This document shows positions 9,558 to 17,741 of a stretch of DNA of 64,000 nt, piece after piece (positions within the stretch are counted from its first letter, which is position 1; each line of letters begins with the position of its first letter). The notes beneath the pieces were generated by a model. That model saw only the letters and a program-made list of their open reading frames with translations. It ran no database searches and had not been told where the DNA came from. The stretch spans positions 35,894-99,893 of the forward strand of contig NZ_JAXIVS010000025.1 in NCBI RefSeq assembly GCF_034259325.1, read 5' to 3'. The DNA is from Hyalangium ruber. Its GTDB lineage: Bacteria; Myxococcota; Myxococcia; Myxococcales; Myxococcaceae. Made by a program: the position numbers and the translations under genes.

Positions 9558-11008
9558 TCGAGCGGGCCGCTCCAGGCTTCGTACTGCTCGTCCGACCACG
9601 CTCCGGAGGCCAGCTTCTCCACCACGACGGCCGGCTCCACGAAGCCGTCCTCGCGGTACACCCGGAGGTTGGCCCCGGGGCGTATCTCTGGCTCGAAGCC
9701 GCGCTCGGCGAGCGCCGCGGCCAGCCACTGCACCAACAACTGGCGCGCCCGCAGGCGCTTGGCCTCCGGAGAGAGGATGTCGAGCCCCGAGGGCCGAACC
9801 TTGTCCCACAGCGCCGCGCCTTCCTTCAGCATCGCCGGCAGCGAGCGCAGGGACGTGCGGCGCGGATCCAGGCTGCTGCCGGTGAGCTGCTTGGCGATCT
9901 CCGGCAGGATGATCTTCTCGCCCAGCTCCTCCCACCGCAGCGCCACCAGCCCGCCTCGCGTCATGTGCTCGTAGAAGGACTCCTCCGCGCTGGCCTCTCC
10001 GCCGAACAGCTCCAGGCAGCTCCCTGACTTCAGCTCCTCCAGCGGCGAGCGCCCTGCCTCGTGCTGCCCCGCGTGCCCCAGGGACTTCAGCCGCTCCTCC
10101 ACGGGCGGGTGCGAGTCCCAGGGTGACGGCGGGCGCAAGGCGTCCTCCTCGAGATCCCGAGAGATCTCCGCGCGCCGGGACTGCTCTGCGAGGAAGCCGC
10201 GAAACCCCTCCAGCAGCGGCACGCGCACGGAGCGCTCCACGATGGGGATGACCTCATGCCCCAGGTAGGCGCCCCACAGCGGCGCCAGCACATGCACCTT
10301 GCGCAGCGCCTCTCCGGTCGCCTCCACGCCACAGGTCCGCGCCGCCAGCGCGTCCGCGGCCAGCTCCTGCTGGCGCGACACGGCGCTCGACACCCGGAGG
10401 AACAACTGCCCGTAGAGCCGGAACGGCACGTCGAGGAAGAACGCCGAGTCCTCCAGGCTCTCCACCGCCGAGGCGATGGCCACCCTCGTGCGGTACACCC
10501 ACGGGCCCAGCGTCAGGTCGCCTCCCACGTGGTGGCCGAACTCGTGCGCCAGCACCGAGGCCAGCTCCTCGCGCGACAGGAAGCTGAACAGCGGCAGGCC
10601 CACCCCCACCACCGCCTCGCGCCGCAGGCCCCACCAGCGCCGCTCCATGGAGATGAAGGCGGTGGCCTGGTCCACCAGGAACACCTTGCGCGGCGCCCGC
10701 GTCCCCACCCGCCGGGCCACCTCCTCCACCAGGGAGAACAGCTCCGGGAGGCGCTCCGGGGACAGGGAGGCCATGTCCGACCCCCGCTTCTGGAACCACC
10801 AGCGCGGCCGCAGCGCCCACAGCACCGTGAGCGCGCCCGCGCCCGCCAGGGCCCCGGAGCACCCCAGGCCCCCGGTGTAGCGGCTCTCGGCCACGGGCAC
10901 CCACGCCAGCGCTGCGACCACCGCCGCCCCCATGGCCCAGAAGCCCGCCCACAGCACCAGCGTCAGGAGCGCGCGCCGGGTGACGCCCCGTGAGTTCACG
11001 GTGCCCAT
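9554..11008 (-). CDS. M48 family membrane metalloprotease
   Basis: 484 residues from the ATG at 11008. The open frame reaches 11707, but the upstream part is the antisense shadow of the TPR gene. Two membrane segments (about 13-38 and 46-66) precede a soluble domain with HEFGHH (155-160) and the third zinc ligand in QQELAADALAA (Glu about 215). These are the M48 (HtpX/Ste24-like) signatures. The family does quality-control or processing cleavage at membranes. The start overlaps the stop of the upstream TPR membrane gene by 13 bases, so the two are translationally coupled and probably work together. Confidence 0.9.
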   Translation of the reverse strand: MGTVNSRGVTRRALLTLVLWAGFWAMGAAVVAALAWVPVAESRYTGGLGCSGALAGAGALTVLWALRPRWWFQKRGSDMASLSPERLPELFSLVEEVARRVGTRAPRKVFLVDQATAFISMERRWWGLRREAVVGVGLPLFSFLSREELASVLAHEFGHHVGGDLTLGPWVYRTRVAIASAVESLEDSAFFLDVPFRLYGQLFLRVSSAVSRQQELAADALAARTCGVEATGEALRKVHVLAPLWGAYLGHEVIPIVERSVRVPLLEGFRGFLAEQSRRAEISRDLEEDALRPPSPWDSHPPVEERLKSLGHAGQHEAGRSPLEELKSGSCLELFGGEASAEESFYEHMTRGGLVALRWEELGEKIILPEIAKQLTGSSLDPRRTSLRSLPAMLKEGAALWDKVRPSGLDILSPEAKRLRARQLLVQWLAAALAERGFEPEIRPGANLRVYREDGFVEPAVVVEKLASGAWSDEQYEAWSGPLD

Positions 11009-13116
11009 GTGGCGATGGCCTCGGTGACCGTCCCCTGGAACCAATCCTCCCGCCGGGCCTGCTCCACCAGCTTCTGGCGCTCCTCGGCCGGCAGCGTGGC
11101 GTTGCGCGAGCGCACGAAGCAGGCCGCGGCGCGCAGCTCTGGATCCAGCTCGGCTTCCTCCAGGCGAACCGCCTCCCCGCGGACGAAGCGACGGAACAGC
11201 TCCTGGCTGTCCGGGTTCATCCCCGTCGTCCTCCCCAGCACCTGCTCGACGACGGTGGCGCCCGTGCGCACCGCCTCTCCGTACGTGAGCCCCCAGGTGC
11301 CCTGGTTCAGCCAGCGAATCTCCGTGCGCTTGAGGCGCTCGGCGAGCTTCAGGGCCGCCTGGGGATCCTGTTTCACCATGTACACCAGACGCGCGGCCAC
11401 CCCCTCCGGGGCCCCCACCAGGGGCAGCTCCGAGCGCGCACGCAGGTCCCAGAGCTTCTCCCCCTCCTCGAGCTGACTGCTCGCCTCGAGCGCCGTGATG
11501 AGCGTGTCGGGGCTCTCTCCTTTCTCCACGTGAGCCACCCGGGCGTAGAGCTCCGCCAGGGAGTCCTGCTCGCTGGACTCCGCCTGGAAGAGCTCCCGCA
11601 GCAGCTTCAGCGCCTCGCCTCGCCTCCCCAGGGCCACCAGGGCCGTCGCCTCCGCCTTGGCCAGATCGACCGCTGACATGAGATCGAGGCCGCGCAGCTG
11701 CTCCCACCCCTTCACCGTGCCCTCCCAGTCACCCGCACGCCAACGGTTGTAGACCGCCGCCCGCAGGATGTGCGGATCGTCCGGGAAGCGCTGGGCAAGC
11801 TCCTCCATGGCGCTCAGGCCCTCGGGCCCGCGCAGCAGCCGCCGATAGAGGTACTGGGCGGTGGCCGAGTCGGGCTGGGCCTCGGCACGCGGCCGGTACT
11901 CCTCCCGCAGCGCGCTCAGCTCACCCGCGTTCTCCCGCGCCCACTGGTAGGTCCGGTGCAGCTCCACGCTGTCCGGTCGGGCCTCGAGCGCGCGCCGGGC
12001 CACACGGATCGCCTCGGCCGGCGTCTTCGCGAAGGCGACTTGGACGGCGAGGGTGGCCGGCCCGTCCTCCCAGTTCGCCAGACGCGCGACGGCCTCGGTG
12101 AATGGCAGCGCATCGCCAAACCGCTCCTCCATCTGGAGCACCGCCATGCACAGCTCGAGGGCGTTGCGGCGCTCGCGCACCACGTCCACGTGCGTCCGGC
12201 TGACGCTCGCCTGATGCTTCGACATCTGCACCGAGGATGGGGGCTGGACGAAGGCGTCGTTCACGTTGTCGAGCACCACCACCCGCTCACCGCAGAAGAA
12301 CGTCGGCTTGTACGGGGACGGCGCCTGGCTGAGCACCTTCTGGTAGGTGACCGTCTCGCGGAAGATCGGCGCCGCTCCGGCGATGTTCCACGCGAGCACA
12401 TCGTGGCCCGAGGCCACGTTGATCTCGACCGTGTCCACCTCCACCCCGCCCTCGCTCACCGCGCGGCCCTTCTGGGCTCCCACGGGTACGGAGAGCACGT
12501 GCATGCCGCCCGCGGGCACGAGCTGGGTAAGCCCGCCAATCTCCACGCGCAGGGGCTCCTGGAACCCGTTGACCACGCGCACGTCCTGGTAGCGCGAGGC
12601 ATGGAACGCCCGCGCCGCCCCCAGCCCCACCAGCGCCATCACCCCCAGCGCCACCGCCCGGCCGTAGAGCCAGGGAAAGGCCCCCATCGGCACGCGGGCG
12701 AAGAGGGTCCAGCCGCGTTGCAGCCCCTTGTTCTCCTCGGAGGGCCGCACCACATAGGCGCCCAGCGGCAGCAGCGGAATGGCGAACAGCGCCACGAAGC
12801 AGTGCGTCGCGATGGAGGTGCCATCCTCCGGATCGGGCTCCGCGCTGCCGAGCAGCGTCATCCCAAACCCGTTGACGGTGCCCAGCGAGGGGCTGCCCTT
12901 GAGCGGCCGCGCGAACAGCCGGCGCTGGCGCAGCAGCGCATCCAGCACCGCGCGGTGTGAGCGCAGCCGCCCCAGCCACCGAGCCCAGAAGAGCGCGCGG
13001 TAGAGCCGGAACGGATCTCCCCGCTCGACGGCACGGCGCACCCCCGCGTCCTCGCACAAGGGCTTCAGCTCGGGGATGCGCTGCAGCACACCCGCCGGAT
13101 CCTGGATGATCATCAC
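10996..13116 (-). CDS. TPR-containing membrane protein of unknown function
   Basis: 706 residues. The first about 200 carry a helical cytoplasmic part, then two hydrophobic segments (CFVALFAIPLLPLGAYVV and ALGVMALVGLGAARAF, the latter about residues 155-175). A beta-rich stretch (about 180-280) and a long helical repeat region (about 330-700) with TPR-like periodicity follow (for example YLYRRLLRGPEGLSAMEELAQRFP). A GGAG site precedes the ATG. No enzyme motif is visible. Its overlap with the M48 protease gene suggests a scaffold or substrate adaptor for the protease, which is inference from context. Confidence 0.85.
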   Translation of the reverse strand: MMIIQDPAGVLQRIPELKPLCEDAGVRRAVERGDPFRLYRALFWARWLGRLRSHRAVLDALLRQRRLFARPLKGSPSLGTVNGFGMTLLGSAEPDPEDGTSIATHCFVALFAIPLLPLGAYVVRPSEENKGLQRGWTLFARVPMGAFPWLYGRAVALGVMALVGLGAARAFHASRYQDVRVVNGFQEPLRVEIGGLTQLVPAGGMHVLSVPVGAQKGRAVSEGGVEVDTVEINVASGHDVLAWNIAGAAPIFRETVTYQKVLSQAPSPYKPTFFCGERVVVLDNVNDAFVQPPSSVQMSKHQASVSRTHVDVVRERRNALELCMAVLQMEERFGDALPFTEAVARLANWEDGPATLAVQVAFAKTPAEAIRVARRALEARPDSVELHRTYQWARENAGELSALREEYRPRAEAQPDSATAQYLYRRLLRGPEGLSAMEELAQRFPDDPHILRAAVYNRWRAGDWEGTVKGWEQLRGLDLMSAVDLAKAEATALVALGRRGEALKLLRELFQAESSEQDSLAELYARVAHVEKGESPDTLITALEASSQLEEGEKLWDLRARSELPLVGAPEGVAARLVYMVKQDPQAALKLAERLKRTEIRWLNQGTWGLTYGEAVRTGATVVEQVLGRTTGMNPDSQELFRRFVRGEAVRLEEAELDPELRAAACFVRSRNATLPAEERQKLVEQARREDWFQGTVTEAIATWAP

Positions 13117-13185
13117 TCGCTCCGTGAGAGCCTTCGACGGGGCAAGAGCTTCGCCTCCCCGCCGGGTCCTGCCAAGGGGGCCACC

Positions 13186-16100
13186 CTAGGCGAGCGGGAG
13201 CTCCAGCGTGGCCGTGGCGCCCTTTCCCGGCCCCTCGCTCTCCAGCGAGAGGCGCCCTCCCAGCGACTTCGCGGTCTGTGCGCTCGAGTAGAGCCCCAGG
13301 CCCTGCCCTTCCTCGCGCGTGGTGAAGCCTTGCGAGAACAGCCGCCCGCGGTGCTCCTCGGAGATGCCCTTGCCGGTGTCCACCACCTGGATGCGCGCCG
13401 TGTTCCCTTGCGCCTCCAGCCGCACGGTCAGGTGACGCTGGCCCTCGGACTGCTCGCTCATGGCGCTGCGCGCGTTGGTGATGAGATTGATGAGGATCTG
13501 CAGCACCCGGTGCTTGTCCAGCCGCGCCTTGGACTTCACGCCCAGCTCTCGGGTGACGGTGATGCCCTGGATCTCGAGCGCGGGCAGCTGGATGCTCAGC
13601 GCATCCTCGATGAGCTGGGACAGCTCGCACTCCTCGGGCAACAGCGAGTCGCGCGAATAGGACTTCTGGATCTGCAGGATGGAGCGCATGTGCTCCAGGT
13701 GCTTGTGCAGCTTGCCCGCGCTCTCCTTCAGCGCCTCCTGCTCGCGCAGCAGCTCATCGGCCAGGCTGAAGAGGTAGGTCGTCAGCTGCGGGCCGCGCGG
13801 ATCGCGGGTCAGGAAGTCCGCCAGGTTGCCCTGGTGCTGCTCGAGCAGCTCGGTGATCTGCTTCAGCCGGCCCATGCGCGAGGCGCCCAGCTTCTCGCGC
13901 AGCATGTGGAAGTTGAGGACGGCGCTGGTGAGGACGTTGCCCACGTTGTGGAGCACGTTGGCGGCCAGCTCGCCCGTTCCCGCCTGCCGCATGACGTCCG
14001 ACAGCCGGGACTGGAACTGGGTGAACTCCCAGGTGTGCTCCTCCAGGCGCTGCGCGAACTCGTCGTTGGTGCGGCGCAGCGCGGCCTCGGAGCGCTGGAG
14101 CTCGGCATGCCGCCGGACGTTCTCCAGGGAGATGGAGGCCTGCGCGGCGAGGTTTCCCAGCAGCGACAGGCTGGCGGGGCTGAAGGTGTGGGGGGCGAAA
14201 GTACACTCCAGGTACAGCACGCCCTGGAGCGCCTCCTGGCGCATCAGCGGCAGGCAGAGCACCGAGCGGATCCGGCCCCCCGTGAAGCAGGGATCGGCCG
14301 AGAAGGGATGCGGCTGGGAGGTGTCCGCGATGAGCACGGACTCCCCGGTGCGCTGCACGTAGGCGAGCACGGTCCAGGGCAGCGCCGTCTCTGCCTGGGG
14401 CACGGCGGCGCCCTCGGGCCCTCCCATCGCGGCGATCGTGAGCTTGCCGTCCTGGGCGAGCAACAGGGCGCCCCGCTGCACTCCCGCGCCCTCGGTGGCC
14501 ACCCGCACCAGCGTCGTGGCCAGCCCCTCCAGGCTCAGCTCCCCCGAGAGGGTCTGCTGGGCCTTCAGCACGGCCAGCGCGTCGGCCTGGAACGCGCCCG
14601 TGTCGGTGAGCGGCTGCCGCAGGGCCGTGAGCGAGGCCAGGTTCGGCCACTGGGAGTCCAGGTGGCGAACCTTCCCCAGCGCGCCCCACTTCAGATAGGC
14701 CTCCCGAGCCTGCCGGGCGTAGGTATCGGCGAGAGTGGGCACATGGCGCTCGCGCCAGAACCTCGCCGCCAGCTCGCTGGCGAGGCCCACGTTCTGGATG
14801 AAGCCGTGGGTGCGCGCGTCCTGGATCGCCTCCTCATAGGCCCGTAGCGCCTCCTCCGTGCGGCCGGTGACGCGGGAGATCTCCGCGAGGACCAGCTGCT
14901 CGGGCGCATGGAAGTTCGGGCCGCAGTGGCGCGCCCACTCCGCCAGCTGCCGGTGGTGCTGGTGCATCTGCTCGAGGTAGCGCTGCCGCTGCTCGGGCGC
15001 GGCCTCGGGGTAGCAGGCCGCCAGCGCCAGGGCCCGGTAGAGGTGGAAGTCCAGGAGCTGGATGTGGCCGAGCGAAGCCCAGATGAGCTCGGCGGCCCGA
15101 TCGCCAGCCTCCAGCGCCTGCGCATAGGCGCCGCACATGAAGCGCGACTGCAGCTTGATGAGCCAGTACCAGCACCGCATGGTGCTCATGTGCTGGGGCG
15201 TCAGCCTGGCCTCGAAGGCCTCCTCGTCGAAGTGCTCGTTGCTCAGCGTGTCGAACGAGCGCGACAGCCCGCGCAGCTGCTGAACGTAGCACTGGATATG
15301 AAGGAGGATGTCCACCACGGCCTGGAAGTCCGCCCGACGCGTGAAGTCGAGGCTCGCCAACGACTCCTGGTAGACCTCCTCCAGGGGGTGCCCCAGCACG
15401 CGGCGGTCCGTGACGATGTGGCAGCTGCAGTAGCAGGCGATCTGGAAGTCGCCGCCCTGCAGCGCGTGGTGGAAGGCGGTGCGGACGAGCTCCAGCGACA
15501 GGGAGATGGGGCTGATCCAGTAGTTGGTCAGCTGCAGGCTGTAGAGCGCCCGGCCCCGCGCAGTGGAGAAACCGTGGCGCTCCACCAGATCGCACGCCAG
15601 CACCCCGAAGGCATGCCCCTCCTCGTACCGCTTGAAGATGGAGCCCTGCACCAGGCCATACCAGGCATACCCGTTGACGGCCGCCTCGGTGTTGCCGTGG
15701 CGCAGGCTCAGCGACACCATGCGGCACAGGTGGAGGATCAGCAGGTTCTCGTCGGTGAAGTAGGCCGGAGTGAACAGCGCGCCGAGCACGTCCATCACCG
15801 CCTTCATGTCCGGATCGGTCATGAGGGGCAGCGCGATGAGGCTCTCGATGGGCCGGCCCGCCATCAGGGCCCACACCTCCTCGTTGGCGGCGATGACCTC
15901 TTCCCGGGAGGGATGGGGCGACATCGGCATGCCCAACCGCGCCAGGCACTCCAGCAGACAGGTGACGGCCGCGGGGATCTCGTTGGCGGTGATGTAGATC
16001 TCGCTCTCGAGACGGACGACCGCCGCCAGCTCCACGGGAGTCCGGGCCCGGGGCAGGAGCTCCCGCACCAGGCGGCGCGTCTCGGCGGCGTTGCCGCTCA

Positions 16101-17646
16101 TGAACTCGCTGTGCGCCCGGTCCAGCTGGACCTTGAAGGCCAGCGCCGGGTCCGTCTGCCAGGGGTCTCCCGGCAGGAGCTCGAAGGCCGCCGCGAAGTA
16201 GTCCGCGGCCGAGCGGAACGCCGTCGAGGAGCGCGCCTTCCAGCCCGCCTCGGCGTTCAGTCGCGCGACGCGGTGGCGCTCCTGAGCGTCATGAATCAAC
16301 CCGCTCGCCAGGTTGAACTGCCCCACCACATCGAAGATCTGCTCGCGCACCTGCTCCTGCGTCAGGCTGGCCAGCAACAGGCGGCCGATGCGCAGGTGGA
16401 CGGCCTGACGCTCCTTGGGGGGAATGAGATCGTGGGCCGCGTGCTGGATGCGATCGTGCAGGAACCGGTACTGCTCCGGGCGCTCGCGCATCAGCATGCC
16501 TTCCCGGAGCGCCTGTTCGAGGCCCGCCTCCACCTCACCCGGCACCTGCCCGGAGAGGATGACCAGGAGCTGGAACGGAAAGGTGGTGCCCACACACGCG
16601 GCCAGCTGCAGCAGGTGCTGGGTCCGCAGGGGGAGCTGGCGCAGCCGGCTCGCCATGAACTCCGCGACGTTGTCCGAGTAGTCCTTCGCCCGGACGCCCA
16701 TGGCATCCCACCGCCACTCGCCCCCGGGCGTTCGGGCCAACAGCCCATCCTGGTGCAGCGTCCACATGAACTGGGTGAGGAAGAACGGGTTGCCGCCGGT
16801 CTTCTCGTGGATCAGCGCCGACAGAGGCCCCAGCGTGCTCTCCGCGGCGCCGGGCAGCGTGGCGGCGACGAACTGCTGGACGTGCTCCCGGCTCAGCGGC
16901 TCGAGGCGCAGATCCGTCATCCGCACCCCTCCCTTCCGCAGCGCCACCAGGATCTGCACCAGCCAGTGTGAGGGGCTCGTCTCGTTGTCCCGGTACGCGC
17001 CCACCATCAGCAGGGGTGGCGTGTCCGGGTGGGTGAGCAGGTGCTGCAAGAGCCGGAGGCTGGCCAGATCGGCCCACTGCAGATCGTCCAGGAACACCAC
17101 GAGCGGGTGCCCGGGCGTGGAGAACACGCCGAGGAACTTCTGGAACAGCCGGTTGAAGCGGTGCTGCGCCTCGCCGGGGGGCAGCTCCGGCACCGCCGGC
17201 TGTTTGCCCACGAGGAGCTCCAGCTGCGGCACCATGTCCACGAGCACCTGGCCCTGCGCGCCCCAGGCCTCGCGCAGCCGCTCGCGCCACCGCACCAGCT
17301 CCTCCTCACTACTCCCCTCCAGCAACTGCTGCGTCAGCTCGCGAATGGCTTGAGCCAGGGTGGCGTAGGGAATGTCCCGGTGGAACTGCTCGAACTTGCC
17401 GCTGAGGAAGCTCCCTCCCCGCTCCGCCACCGGCTTCCGCAGCGCGTACACCACCGAGGACTTGCCGATGCCGGAGTAGCCGCTGACCAGGATCAGCTCG
17501 GGCCGACCGCCTCGCGCCACCCGCTCGAAGCCGTGCTGCAGCACGGCCAGGTGAGGGTCTCGCCCATAGAGCCGCTGCGGGAGCTGGAACCGGCTCGTGG
17601 GAGCGTGCGGACCGTCTTGGGAGGTGGCACCGGGTAATTCTTGCAT
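13186..17646 (-). CDS. AAA ATPase - TPR - GAF - histidine kinase, paralogue without Ser/Thr kinase
   Basis: 1486 residues, colinear with the C-terminal about 1480 residues of the protein at 362-5689. It begins at the linker before the ATPase (RFQLPQRLYGRD against RFQLPQHLYGRE). Walker A is GYSGIGKS, Walker B LVVFLDDLQWAD; then the helical TPR stretch, a GAF domain (SLEGLATTLVRVATEGAGVQ onward), a coiled coil, and a histidine kinase with LHNVGN H-box, DTGKG and GQGLGLY. The N-terminal Ser/Thr kinase is absent, and only 95 bases separate it from the next gene, so no kinase remnant fits upstream. The start has no strong ribosome site. It may be an unfused form of the trifunctional kinase or a derivative after loss of the kinase. 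Confidence 0.93.
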   Translation of the reverse strand: MQELPGATSQDGPHAPTSRFQLPQRLYGRDPHLAVLQHGFERVARGGRPELILVSGYSGIGKSSVVYALRKPVAERGGSFLSGKFEQFHRDIPYATLAQAIRELTQQLLEGSSEEELVRWRERLREAWGAQGQVLVDMVPQLELLVGKQPAVPELPPGEAQHRFNRLFQKFLGVFSTPGHPLVVFLDDLQWADLASLRLLQHLLTHPDTPPLLMVGAYRDNETSPSHWLVQILVALRKGGVRMTDLRLEPLSREHVQQFVAATLPGAAESTLGPLSALIHEKTGGNPFFLTQFMWTLHQDGLLARTPGGEWRWDAMGVRAKDYSDNVAEFMASRLRQLPLRTQHLLQLAACVGTTFPFQLLVILSGQVPGEVEAGLEQALREGMLMRERPEQYRFLHDRIQHAAHDLIPPKERQAVHLRIGRLLLASLTQEQVREQIFDVVGQFNLASGLIHDAQERHRVARLNAEAGWKARSSTAFRSAADYFAAAFELLPGDPWQTDPALAFKVQLDRAHSEFMSGNAAETRRLVRELLPRARTPVELAAVVRLESEIYITANEIPAAVTCLLECLARLGMPMSPHPSREEVIAANEEVWALMAGRPIESLIALPLMTDPDMKAVMDVLGALFTPAYFTDENLLILHLCRMVSLSLRHGNTEAAVNGYAWYGLVQGSIFKRYEEGHAFGVLACDLVERHGFSTARGRALYSLQLTNYWISPISLSLELVRTAFHHALQGGDFQIACYCSCHIVTDRRVLGHPLEEVYQESLASLDFTRRADFQAVVDILLHIQCYVQQLRGLSRSFDTLSNEHFDEEAFEARLTPQHMSTMRCWYWLIKLQSRFMCGAYAQALEAGDRAAELIWASLGHIQLLDFHLYRALALAACYPEAAPEQRQRYLEQMHQHHRQLAEWARHCGPNFHAPEQLVLAEISRVTGRTEEALRAYEEAIQDARTHGFIQNVGLASELAARFWRERHVPTLADTYARQAREAYLKWGALGKVRHLDSQWPNLASLTALRQPLTDTGAFQADALAVLKAQQTLSGELSLEGLATTLVRVATEGAGVQRGALLLAQDGKLTIAAMGGPEGAAVPQAETALPWTVLAYVQRTGESVLIADTSQPHPFSADPCFTGGRIRSVLCLPLMRQEALQGVLYLECTFAPHTFSPASLSLLGNLAAQASISLENVRRHAELQRSEAALRRTNDEFAQRLEEHTWEFTQFQSRLSDVMRQAGTGELAANVLHNVGNVLTSAVLNFHMLREKLGASRMGRLKQITELLEQHQGNLADFLTRDPRGPQLTTYLFSLADELLREQEALKESAGKLHKHLEHMRSILQIQKSYSRDSLLPEECELSQLIEDALSIQLPALEIQGITVTRELGVKSKARLDKHRVLQILINLITNARSAMSEQSEGQRHLTVRLEAQGNTARIQVVDTGKGISEEHRGRLFSQGFTTREEGQGLGLYSSAQTAKSLGGRLSLESEGPGKGATATLELPLA

Positions 17647-17741
17647 GTTTGGAATTGATGTGAAGAACGGATGATCCCGTATTTCCCTTCGGGTGAGAAG
17701 GGATGCAATCCAGGGTCGGCCGGCGCAACTCCCTTATGAGC

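Noticed and set aside
17684..17703. Hairpin TCCCTTC/GAAGGGA as an M28 terminator
   Set aside because: Perfect 7-bp stem, but no T-tract on the minus strand and only 38 bases before the next gene start; too little to call.
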